Positions 7,821 through 13,693 of a stretch of 18,726 nucleotides of DNA are shown here, piece by piece. Source of the DNA: Ruminococcaceae bacterium UBA1734 (GTDB taxonomy: Bacteria > Bacillota > Clostridia > Oscillospirales > Acutalibacteraceae). Below the pieces are notes generated by a model. That model saw only the letters and a program-made list of their open reading frames with translations. It was not told the DNA's origin and searched no databases. Made by a program: the position numbers and the translations under genes. Within the stretch, counting starts at the first letter, position 1. Each line of letters opens with the position of its first letter. The stretch spans positions 1-18,726 of the forward strand of contig DCIE01000027.1 in assembly GCA_002315765.1 (NCBI GenBank). Direction: 5' to 3'.

Positions 7821-8539
7821 TGTACCGTACAACCATCACCCTTGCGGGGCTTACTATCGCTATTGAGCATAACTTTGAGCGTTTTCGTGACTTTGCAAAG
7901 GATTTTATTACCGATTTCGATGTAGTCGATTTTACCGTTTCCGTTTCAAACGAGGATATTGAAACCGAACGGAAGCTTGTGGAAAAGCAGAAGCAACAGG
8001 ACGGGCAAGCATTTTCTTACACCGATGCCATGCTGGAAGAAACCGCCGTTTACCGCAAAATAGCCGACAATCTTATTAAATACAACGCCGTTGTCTTTCA
8101 CGGCTCGGCGGTGGCAGTGGGCGAAAAAGCCGTGCTGTTTACCGCCCTTTCGGGTGTCGGCAAAACCACGCACACGAAGCTTTGGCTTAAAAATATCAAG
8201 GATAGCTTCGTAGTTGACGGTGACAAACCGATTTTGCGTTTCATGAATGATACCCTTTATGTGTGCGGTACTCCGTGGAACGGCAAGGAACGAATGGGAT
8301 GCAATAAAAATGTTCCTCTGACGTCGATTTGCAAAATCAACCGTAGCGAAACAAACCGCATTGAAAGGGCAAATCCGTCGGCATTTATTCCCACCCTGCT
8401 TGAACAGATGCACCGCACGGATTATGCAAAGCAAATACGAATACTTGAGCAAATCGCAAAAACTATACCGTTTTATGACCTTTACTGCAATATGGAAGAT
8501 GATGCGGCATTGCTCTCTTTCAGGGAGATGATGCGATGA
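7820..8539 (+). CDS. HPr-kinase/PEP-carboxykinase-like P-loop protein
   Basis: A 239-residue protein with a Walker A motif ALSGVGKTT (residues 109-117, Lys115), preceded by VVFHGSAVAV and followed by VVDGDKPILRF and CGTPWNGKERMG. This is the layout of HprK-like serine kinases that accompany PqqD genes. In some lasso peptide clusters such a kinase phosphorylates a C-terminal Ser of the precursor; whether that holds here is unknown. The tails here lack a terminal Ser, but the peptide has TSGES in its middle and the lipoproteins are Ser/Thr-rich. It is coupled to both neighbours by overlaps (TGATG at its start, ATGA at its end), which implies a complex or at least fixed stoichiometry. Confidence 0.8.
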   Translation: MYRTTITLAGLTIAIEHNFERFRDFAKDFITDFDVVDFTVSVSNEDIETERKLVEKQKQQDGQAFSYTDAMLEETAVYRKIADNLIKYNAVVFHGSAVAVGEKAVLFTALSGVGKTTHTKLWLKNIKDSFVVDGDKPILRFMNDTLYVCGTPWNGKERMGCNKNVPLTSICKINRSETNRIERANPSAFIPTLLEQMHRTDYAKQIRILEQIAKTIPFYDLYCNMEDDAALLSFREMMR

Positions 8540-8967
8540 CGGATTTCAAAACAGAGCTTGCCGAAAAAGGCATTCTCATCTATACCAACAAGGGCGTTTC
8601 CATGTTGCCGCTACTTAGGCAGGACAAGGATATTCTTGTGATTAAAGCTAAGACCGATGGCTTTCAGGTGAACGATGCTGTACTGTTTATCCGCAGTAAC
8701 GGTCAATATATTCTGCACCGCATACGCAAGGTGTTGCCGAATAATAAATACTATATTATCGGCGATAATTGCACCGCCGGTGAAACAGTAAGCGAAGCAC
8801 AAATTATCGGTATTTTAACCGAGATAAGGCGGAATAAGAAAAGCATCAAGACAACCGATTTCGGATATAAACTCTATGTAGCGTATGTTCCGGTAAGAAG
8901 GTTTTTCCTCGTTCACATTCGCTTTGGTATCGGTATCCTGCGGAAAATCTATCACAAACTGAAATAA
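8536..8967 (+). CDS. Soluble S24/S26-type signal-peptidase-like protein
   Basis: A 143-residue protein with KGVSMLPLL (candidate nucleophile Ser22 in the SMxP box), LHRIRKV (His61, as in the Ser-His type of S26 peptidases) and IIGDNCT (GDN box, residues 75-80). Unlike typical type I signal peptidases it has no N-terminal membrane anchor, although the C-terminus (RRFFLVHIRFGIGILRKIY) is hydrophobic and basic and could associate with the membrane. It overlaps the kinase-like gene by ATGA at 8536-8539. From context I infer leader or tail cleavage of the operon's peptide substrates. Loss of proteolysis and a purely binding role cannot be excluded. Confidence 0.78.
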   Translation: MTDFKTELAEKGILIYTNKGVSMLPLLRQDKDILVIKAKTDGFQVNDAVLFIRSNGQYILHRIRKVLPNNKYYIIGDNCTAGETVSEAQIIGILTEIRRNKKSIKTTDFGYKLYVAYVPVRRFFLVHIRFGIGILRKIYHKLK

Positions 8968-9006
8968 GCAAAGCAGCCCTCAAAAAAGAGAACTGCCTTT
9001 GCTTTT
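8966..9006. terminator. Terminator shared by convergent operons
   Basis: AAGCAAAGCAG (8966-8976) pairs with CTGCCTTTGCTT (8993-9004) with one bulged C, followed on the plus strand by TTTTATTTT. It overlaps the stop of the peptidase gene and lies at the 3' end of the opposite minus-strand gene, so it probably serves both directions. Confidence 0.7.
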
Positions 9007-9262
9007 ATTTTGCCTCTATCATCATTTTAACGGCTAATTTGTAGCCGAACTTAAACGCTTCCACCTCTGCCATCGAAGCCATTTCGTTCAGTACGGCATC
9101 GTACTTGTTCAGCCACTCGGTTTTCTCGGGCTGAAAACCTTCCGACAGTTTTTCTCTGTTTCGTGACATAATCATAAGTAATTCTTGATACTTTTCATTT
9201 CCGTCGAGGTACTGTTCAAATGGCGAGATATTGCCGTACCACAAATCTTCAAGCGTTGTCAT
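9005..9262 (-). CDS. DUF6809-like small accessory protein
   Basis: An 85-residue protein starting MTTLEDLWYGNISPFEQYL. The start at 9262 is chosen because GAGGTG (9276-9271) precedes it by 8 bases and it overlaps the stop of the upstream tnpV-like gene (ATGA, 9262-9259). An in-frame extension to 9331 would run deep into that gene. The pattern LxxLWYGxxxPFEQ, then FKFGYKLAVKMMIEA, matches small proteins of the DUF6809 type that I know from Clostridia mobile elements. The function is unknown. The protein is helical and acidic in the middle. Confidence 0.7.
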   Translation of the reverse strand: MTTLEDLWYGNISPFEQYLDGNEKYQELLMIMSRNREKLSEGFQPEKTEWLNKYDAVLNEMASMAEVEAFKFGYKLAVKMMIEAK

Positions 9263-9630
9263 ACTAAAACCACCTCGCTTAAAACGATTTCCTCCGCGCG
9301 GTTGCGAATGTTGTTCATTCTTTGAATCCATAGCATCTGATTATCGGCTTTCAGCTGCTCGGTAACGCCTTCGCTTTCGGCAAGTTGTTTTACAAGCTGA
9401 GAAAACATTTCTTCGGCATTACGGTCAATTTGCTCTATGTAACCGTTTATCTCGCCGGACAGCCATAAACCGCTGAATAACACTTTTTTGTGCTTTCTAA
9501 TGTAATCATAGTGCATACGGCCGAACCGCCCGATTTGCGGTGTTTCCGGCGCTTTTAGCATAGGCAAATAATAATCCCCGACCAACTGATAATCAAGCCC
9601 GTTTTTCTCGTCGTGAATAATCTGCTCCAT
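9259..9630 (-). CDS. tnpV: TnpV family transposon-encoded protein
   Basis: A 123-residue protein with the TnpV features: NGLDYQLVGDYYLP, IGRFGRMHYDYIRKHK, then EQLKADNQMLWIQRMNNIRN at the C-terminal end. TnpV was named from the Tn4451/Tn4453 group of clostridial mobilisable transposons; its function is not established. The start is the ATG at 9630, which overlaps the upstream stop (TGATG); a TTG at 9633 is also in frame. No TnpX recombinase or other Tn4451 genes are present, so this is an accessory gene or relic rather than a whole transposon. Confidence 0.85.
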   Translation of the reverse strand: MEQIIHDEKNGLDYQLVGDYYLPMLKAPETPQIGRFGRMHYDYIRKHKKVLFSGLWLSGEINGYIEQIDRNAEEMFSQLVKQLAESEGVTEQLKADNQMLWIQRMNNIRNRAEEIVLSEVVLV

Positions 9631-9803
9631 CAAAATATCCTCCTCCGTTTCGTCTTTGCTTTCATCGCCTTTACAAGAAGTTCGTTGACATCTTCTATCG
9701 GCTTGCCCTCATCAATGAATACTGACCTTACGTAATTGAGAAGTTCAATAAGTATCTTGTGCTCGGCAATGGTGAGTTCTAATACGTATTTTTCTGTTTT
9801 CAT
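9630..9803 (-). CDS. Small hypothetical protein upstream of tnpV (57 aa)
   Basis: A 57-residue frame from ATG 9803 (MKTEKYVLELTIAEHKILIE..., basic end KTKRRRIF). GGAGG at 9817-9813 lies 9 bases upstream. Its stop overlaps the tnpV start. Similar short proteins accompany tnpV in gut Clostridia, from memory; no function is known. Together with the next two genes it forms a coupled three-gene minus-strand operon. A possible -10 (TATAAT, 9853-9848) lies upstream without a good -35. Confidence 0.65.
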   Translation of the reverse strand: MKTEKYVLELTIAEHKILIELLNYVRSVFIDEGKPIEDVNELLVKAMKAKTKRRRIF

Positions 9804-9863
9804 GGCTTTCTGCCTCCTTCTGCCGTTATTGTAGCAGTAATAGAGGCATTATACGAATGTGTG

Positions 9864-9895
9864 AAAAGAGACGGCCTATCCGAAGATAAGTCGTC
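9864..9895 (-). terminator. UUCG-capped terminator downstream of the DUF4143 remnant
   Basis: On the minus strand GACGACTTATC (9895-9885), tetraloop TTCG, GATAGGCCGTC (9880-9870) form an 11-bp stem with one mismatch and one G-U, followed by TCTTTT. It lies 17 bases after the stop of the DUF4143 remnant and is plausibly that gene's original terminator. The bases from 9804 to 9911 hold no other gene I can support. Confidence 0.5.
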
Positions 9896-9911
9896 TGAAA
9901 AATCAAAAATA

Positions 9912-10133
9912 TTACATAAACATAGCAAGAAAATGCGGAAGGGTAAGCTTTTTATCTGCTTTGCCCACATTGCCGGAAATAAATTTATAAGCAATACTCG
10001 ACTTGAATTTAGTCACAAAGAAGTCGAGCGATTTTGTCGGTGAATTGCCGGCTTTCACCTCAATCGGAATGACCTCGCCGTTCTTTTCAATAATAAATTC
10101 AAACTCACAGCTGTCGTTACAATTCCATACAAG
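9912..10133 (-). pseudogene. C-terminal remnant of a DUF4143 AAA-type ATPase
   Basis: The minus frame from about 10133 to the stop at 9914-9912 encodes WNCNDSCEFEFIIEKNGEVI, then PIEVKAGNSPTKSLDFF and ends LTLPHFLAMFM. This is the nuclease-like C-terminal end of the widespread DUF4143 ATP-binding proteins (EFEFII...PIEVKAG, SL, LPxFLAMF). There is no start codon: an in-frame TGA lies at 10136-10134 and everything N-terminal is missing (usual length about 400 residues). It is therefore a truncated relic, probably cut by insertion or deletion at about 10135, and suggests turnover in this accessory region. Confidence 0.75.
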
Positions 10134-10144
10134 TCAAGCGTTAT

Positions 10145-10222
10145 GCATATTATAGGATAACGAAAAAGTAAAATATTGCATATTTTAGGGTATTATATTC
10201 TTTTGATAATGCATAATTTCAG
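10145..10222. repeat. Three AT-rich boxes at 33-bp spacing
   Basis: GCATATTATAGG (10145), GCATATTTTAGG (10178) and the more divergent GCATAATTTCAG (10211) start exactly 33 bases apart, about three helical turns. The bases between are not conserved. They lie just 3' of the excisionase-like gene and could be protein-binding sites on one DNA face. No function is evident. Confidence 0.3.
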
Positions 10223-10467
10223 TCTATTCTATGTTTTAACTTGCGCTTGTAGGTTTTATAATGCGTGCCTATTATGTAATCTATGGCACTGCTTTTCGGA
10301 ATGAAGATAGTTGTTCTTATCATAAAATGTTTAACTCTGTTTTCCTTCACCAGCTTTCTTGCCGTCGAGTCGGCAATACCGCCGAGCATATCTCTGAATT
10401 GCTCCAATGTCAATACATCGGGATAACTTAAAAATTTTTCTGTATATGTTTCTTTTTTGCTAATCAT
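10219..10467 (-). CDS. Excisionase-like helix-turn-helix DNA-binding protein
   Basis: An 82-residue protein. The start at 10467 (MISKKETYTEKFLSYPDVL) is preceded by AAGGTGA at ribosome-binding distance; an upstream in-frame start at 10494 has no such site. The pattern DVLTLEQFRDMLGGIADSTA, followed by KENRVKHFMI and IPKSSAIDYI, is that of Xis/MerR-type winged helices that bind next to att sites. It lies about 250 bases from the tRNA-Leu attachment scar, where an excisionase is expected. No integrase is in the window. A plain small HTH regulator is the alternative. Confidence 0.65.
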   Translation of the reverse strand: MISKKETYTEKFLSYPDVLTLEQFRDMLGGIADSTARKLVKENRVKHFMIRTTIFIPKSSAIDYIIGTHYKTYKRKLKHRID

Positions 10468-10531
10468 AAAATCACCTTTTTTATTTATTGACAACGGCAG
10501 ATGATTTTGATAAAATTATATTGAAATCGAA

Positions 10532-10553
10532 AAACGACCTCCAAACGACCTCC
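10532..10553. repeat. 11-bp perfect tandem repeat near the att site
   Basis: AAACGACCTCC occurs twice head to tail (10532-10542, 10543-10553). A related CGACCTTCAAACG occurs at 10670-10682, overlapping a palindrome GGTCGC-A-GCGACC (10662-10674); AAACGGA (10678-10684) is mirrored by TCCGTTT (10703-10709). Such repeats beside a tRNA core resemble integrase arm-type or excisionase sites. The 10468-10717 gap holds only these; I see no gene there. Confidence 0.45.
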
Positions 10554-10717
10554 ATTTTCCTGTGGAAATGCATTTTTTACAAAAAATACGGAATGGCAGT
10601 CGTAGAGGACTTTTGTCGAGACCGGAGCTGAAAAGCGCCTTAAATACAGGGGTTTACGAACGGTCGCAGCGACCTTCAAACGGATGTTTACTTCCGTCTG
10701 TTTCCGTTTGTGCCAAA

Positions 10718-10775
10718 AGACTCAAAATCTGTTGTCAGCGATGGCGTATCGGTTCAAGTCCGATCACCGGCACCA
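10718..10775 (+). other. att scar: 3' part of a tRNA-Leu(CAA) gene
   Basis: From about AGACTCAAAATCTG (10718) the sequence is the 3' part of a tRNA-Leu: anticodon loop CTCAAAA (anticodon CAA), 3' anticodon stem, long variable arm, T arm ATCGG-TTCAAGT-CCGAT (10748-10764), acceptor 3' strand CACCGGC, discriminator A and an encoded CCA (10773-10775). The 5' half (acceptor GCCGGTG and D arm) is absent upstream. This is the usual product of an integrative element recombining in the anticodon region of a tRNA gene. The element then lies to the left and chromosome to the right, with the intact tRNA at the far end outside the window. Confidence 0.75.
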
Positions 10776-10817
10776 AGTCCTCAAACTCTTTATTCAAGTG
10801 AGTTCGAGGACTTTTTT
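10775..10817 (+). terminator. Intrinsic terminator of the tRNA-Leu locus
   Basis: AAGTCCTCAAACTC (10775-10788) pairs with GAGTTCGAGGACTT (10800-10813) at 13 of 14 positions, followed by a run of six T. It starts at the CCA end of the tRNA fragment, so it is the original terminator of the tRNA gene and marks the chromosomal side of the junction. Confidence 0.8.
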
Positions 10818-10897
10818 GTTATTTTCCCTGAAAATCCTGCCAAAACTTGACAGCAACTCTTTTTGTGTTTTGTCTTTTATAATACAAGATATTATGA

Positions 10898-10903
10898 TAT
10901 AAT
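10898..10903 (+). promoter_or_regulatory. Possible -10 box of the two-component operon
   Basis: TATAAT at 10898-10903, 33 bases before the kinase start; a second TATAAT is at 10878-10883. Neither has a convincing -35 at 17 bases, and TTGACA at 10847-10852 is too far away. One of them probably drives the kinase/regulator operon. Confidence 0.3.
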
Positions 10904-10936
10904 TAATCGTCAAATGAGAACCAAGGTGATTTATCA

Positions 10937-12274
10937 ATGAATAATGAAAAGGAAAACAGAGAACGCATTGCGAAAATAACACGGAGGAAAATTCCTGAAT
11001 CAAATCTTATTGTTGCAAAAACATTGTTGGCGTTTGCGGCAGTGTGCTTTGCCATGTTTGTAGTATTCGAGTTAGGAATTATCAAATCAAAAGGTTTATT
11101 TGTGGATATCACGCTGCTAATAATGCCTATTATGTTTATTATCTCGGGTGTGTGGTGTATATTACTGAAAGGTAAAGGTATTGGTTTTCAGTATGTTTTT
11201 CTCGTAATGTTAGCTATTTTTTGGCTTGAGCTTGAGTTGATGAGTGGATATAAGTGCAAATTGCTTTTGCCTGTGCTGATTGTGCTTTCTCTGCGCTATT
11301 ACAACCGAAAATTTACCATTTTCACCTATTTTGTTTGTGTCTTTGCAATGCTTGCTTCTGTTTTTTGCAACGCATATCTATACGATATGACGGGATTTAT
11401 TGACCTAAATCTTGTTTCATTTGACAAGTCATTTAATGAAATGTTTCATATTGCTTATGATAGCAGTCTGAACGGATTTATTCATAAAAGCATTATAGAT
11501 TTAAGGCCCTCATCCGAAATGCTGCTTAAAAACGGGCTTTTGATATCGTTTTTGCCCAATATGATTTTTCTTACATTCATAGCGCTTTTAACAACCGGAT
11601 TTATGAAATACAATCTCACTAATATCATGAACGCAGAGGGACTCGCCTCGAGAGAAGCAAACCAGCGTCTGGAACTTGCGGAAATAAAGACTAAAGTAAT
11701 GCTCTCACAAGTGAAACCGCATTTCGTTTATAACACCCTTTCTTCCATCGCCATGCTTTGCACCCGTGAGCCGTCAAAAGCGAAGGAACTGACCCTTGAT
11801 TTTTCAGATTATCTGCGAAACAATTTAGATACTTTGGGAAAGGACAAGATAGCGATTTGCACCTTTGATGAGGAACTTGAGCATATTAAAACTTACCTAT
11901 CCATTGAAGCTTTTCGCTTCGGCGACAGGCTGAAAGTAGAGTATGATGCCCGGGAAACAAACTTTTGTGTACCTGCACTGTCCATTCAGCCCATTGTGGA
12001 AAATGCGGTGAAGCACGGTATCTGCCATAAAAAAGGCGGCGGAACTGTTACAATCTCTTCCGATAGGACAAATGAGGGATATAAAATCACGGTAAAAGAC
12101 GATGGCGTGGGATTTGACCGTGAAACGGTGCTGAATGACGGAAATGTACATATCGGTATTGAGAATATCGAAAAGAGAATCGCCATATTCGGCGGTAAAA
12201 TTAATATCGAAAGCACAGCAGGTGTCGGTACGACCGTTACCGTATTTATCAAACAAACGGAGGAACTATCATGA
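10937..12274 (+). CDS. LytS/YpdA-type membrane sensor histidine kinase
   Basis: A 445-residue protein. AAGGTGA lies 7 bases before the ATG. The N-terminal 230 residues contain about six hydrophobic membrane segments, with a larger non-membrane stretch around residues 150-200 before the last segment. After a short linker comes the His_kinase box LSQVKPHFVYNTL with phospho-acceptor His262, as in the LytS/YesM/YpdA group (QxxPHFLYNTL). The ATPase follows: ENAVKHGI (N box), DDGVGFD (G1) and IGIENIEKRI (G2). There is no HAMP or PAS domain. It overlaps the response regulator by ATGA (12271-12274), so the two form a coupled pair. The ligand cannot be told from sequence. Confidence 0.88.
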   Translation: MNNEKENRERIAKITRRKIPESNLIVAKTLLAFAAVCFAMFVVFELGIIKSKGLFVDITLLIMPIMFIISGVWCILLKGKGIGFQYVFLVMLAIFWLELELMSGYKCKLLLPVLIVLSLRYYNRKFTIFTYFVCVFAMLASVFCNAYLYDMTGFIDLNLVSFDKSFNEMFHIAYDSSLNGFIHKSIIDLRPSSEMLLKNGLLISFLPNMIFLTFIALLTTGFMKYNLTNIMNAEGLASREANQRLELAEIKTKVMLSQVKPHFVYNTLSSIAMLCTREPSKAKELTLDFSDYLRNNLDTLGKDKIAICTFDEELEHIKTYLSIEAFRFGDRLKVEYDARETNFCVPALSIQPIVENAVKHGICHKKGGGTVTISSDRTNEGYKITVKDDGVGFDRETVLNDGNVHIGIENIEKRIAIFGGKINIESTAGVGTTVTVFIKQTEELS

Positions 12275-13041
12275 TTGTATATGCCGCAGATGATGAAGAA
12301 TTGGCACTTGCCCTGCTCGAGGAAGCGATTATCGAAGCTATACCCGGGTCTGTCCCTGTATGCTTCCGCGACCCGGATGAGCTTATTCGTGCTGCTGAAG
12401 AAAAAGTGCCTGATATTGTATTTTTGGACATCAATATGGAAGGAACCGACGGTATTGAAGCGGCAAAAAAACTCAATAAAATCTCCTGTACTGTCAAAAT
12501 CATTTTTGTAACCGGCTACTCGGATTATATGGCCGAAGCCTTTGATGTGTATGCCGCAGGATATGTGATGAAGCCCTGTAGAGCAAAAAACATTAAGCCG
12601 ATTATTGACCGTATAAGGGTTCCGCTATCAAAACCTAAAGACATTATGATAAAAGCCTTCGGCAATTTTGAAATATACTATAAAAATCAGCCTATCGCCT
12701 TCCGTTCCAAAGCCGGAAAAGAATTACTTGCTTATCTTGTCGACAGAGAAGGAGCAAGGATATCCCGTCAAGAAATTGCGGGAATTCTATACGAAGATGA
12801 TTTTTCCCATTCGGTGCAGTCAAGCCTTTCCAAAATCGTAAAATCAATATCGGAAGACTTAGAAAGGATTGGCATCGGTGATTTCTTTGTGTCGGACGGC
12901 GGTTATTATGTGAATTTGTCTATGGCCGATTGCGATTTTATCGAATATCTGAAGGGCAACCCGAATTACAGGTTCACCGGTGAATATATGGAGCAGTACT
13001 CCTTTGGTGAATATCGAAAAGCATCATTCCTTGATAATTAA
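12271..13041 (+). CDS. Response regulator with SARP-like winged-helix output domain
   Basis: A 256-residue protein. The receiver (1-115) has the acidic pair Asp7/Asp8, phospho-acceptor Asp53 in VFLDINM, Thr81 and Lys101 in MKPC. The output domain (about 120-256) begins IMIKAFGNFEIYYKNQPIAF and continues KAGKELLAYLVDREGARISR, the pattern of Trans_reg_C/SARP-type winged helices rather than the LytTR or AraC domains usually paired with LytS/YesM kinases. It ends without the BTAD repeat region of full SARP proteins. Targets are unknown; the adjacent small membrane protein gene is a candidate. Confidence 0.85.
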   Translation: MIVYAADDEELALALLEEAIIEAIPGSVPVCFRDPDELIRAAEEKVPDIVFLDINMEGTDGIEAAKKLNKISCTVKIIFVTGYSDYMAEAFDVYAAGYVMKPCRAKNIKPIIDRIRVPLSKPKDIMIKAFGNFEIYYKNQPIAFRSKAGKELLAYLVDREGARISRQEIAGILYEDDFSHSVQSSLSKIVKSISEDLERIGIGDFFVSDGGYYVNLSMADCDFIEYLKGNPNYRFTGEYMEQYSFGEYRKASFLDN

Positions 13042-13207
13042 GAATTAATAAAGATTTCGGGATGTTTTTTAAAAAATCATCCTCTTATACTATTATGTGG
13101 TTGTTATCATATTTGGTAGAATAAATTGTACTAATTGAAGGAAGAAAACTAACCATAATTTCCAAGCAATTTGAAGATGATAATAAAAACAAAGAAGGCA
13201 AGAATAA

Positions 13208-13435
13208 ATGAAAAAAGAAATCCTGATTTTCATATACAGAGTTATCGATACAGGTATCGCATTGTTCCTTGCGGATTATTTTGCACGGCGTTTTTTCAAC
13301 AACGGTTTTTGGTGGCAACTCGGTTTACTGTTTGCGATAGTGGTTGCTTTCAGTCCCATTAGAATTAATGTAATTAAAAAAATAGAAACAAAGTTTAACA
13401 ACGGCAATTCAAAAGACGACGATTTAGAAGAATAA
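13208..13435 (+). CDS. Small membrane protein (75 aa), unknown function
   Basis: A 75-residue frame, MKKEILIFIYRVIDTGIALF..., with one or two hydrophobic helices (about 5-25 and 33-50), an aromatic FFNNGFWWQLG turn between them and an acidic tail KDDDLEE. AAGG at 13195-13198 lies 9 bases upstream. A terminator follows at 13526. It sits between the two-component operon and the convergent fhs gene. I recognise no family; the overlapping frame starting at 13171 lacks a comparable RBS and membrane pattern. Confidence 0.55.
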   Translation: MKKEILIFIYRVIDTGIALFLADYFARRFFNNGFWWQLGLLFAIVVAFSPIRINVIKKIETKFNNGNSKDDDLEE

Positions 13436-13525
13436 TATTATCATTTATAAAACGCAAGTATTTTCTACCTAAAACAGTCTTTCCGAATATCACAAAAGCA
13501 TACTTAAAAAGCAAATAAAATGTTT

Positions 13526-13564
13526 ATCCCGAAATTTTGATTTTTCAAGATTTCGGGATTTTTT
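13526..13564 (+). terminator. Intrinsic terminator after the small membrane protein gene
   Basis: ATCCCGAAAT (13526-13535) and ATTTCGGGAT (13550-13559) form a perfect 10-bp stem followed by a T-run. The right arm with its flank (AAGATTTCGGGAT) also occurs alone at 13051-13063 after the response regulator gene, where a separate weak GGATG/CATCC hairpin is present. Confidence 0.75.
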
Positions 13565-13693
13565 GTCTTGAAAAAGTTTTCCCTGTATTGCAGCGGAAAA
13601 TAAAAGCAGACACACGGAAACCACCATGTATCTACTTCCCTATTTTATGTTAAATTATAGCCGGAGTTCCTAACTTAAAACCATTTAATATGA

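Larger units (their letters stand above)
1..10775. mobile_element. Right-hand part of a putative tRNA-Leu integrative element (left end outside window)
   Basis: The tRNA 3' fragment followed by the tRNA terminator sets the right boundary, and the excisionase-like gene, att-like repeats, tnpV, the DUF6809-like gene and a truncated ATPase fit mobile or decayed accessory DNA. The surface-protein/PqqD operon would then be cargo. No integrase, relaxase or second att copy is visible. The left part could instead be chromosome if the element was short and has decayed. Confidence 0.4.

Noticed and set aside
5411..8967. Lasso peptide cluster
   Set aside because: PqqD and an HprK-like kinase occur in some lasso clusters, but there is no asparagine-synthetase-like cyclase or transglutaminase-like protease.
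9800..9994. 64-residue minus-strand frame upstream of the small tnpV-operon gene
   Set aside because: It runs through the DUF4143 remnant's stop and the UUCG terminator hairpin in another frame, so coding is unlikely.
10145..10222. CRISPR-like array
   Set aside because: Only three 12-bp boxes, the third degenerate, with no full-length repeat, no cas genes and short AT-rich intervals.
10700..10775. A complete tRNA gene
   Set aside because: The acceptor 5' strand and D arm are missing upstream; only the 3' part from the anticodon region is present.
10562..10801. Open frame across the att region that would encode a 79-residue protein
   Set aside because: It reads through the tRNA-Leu fragment (giving RWRIGSSPITGT from the T arm), which is typical of false ORFs over tRNA sequence.
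13137..13210. Short open frame ending in ATGA overlap with the 75-residue membrane protein gene
   Set aside because: It has a GAAGGAAG motif but no ATG, GTG or TTG start in frame and only about 25 codons after an upstream stop.
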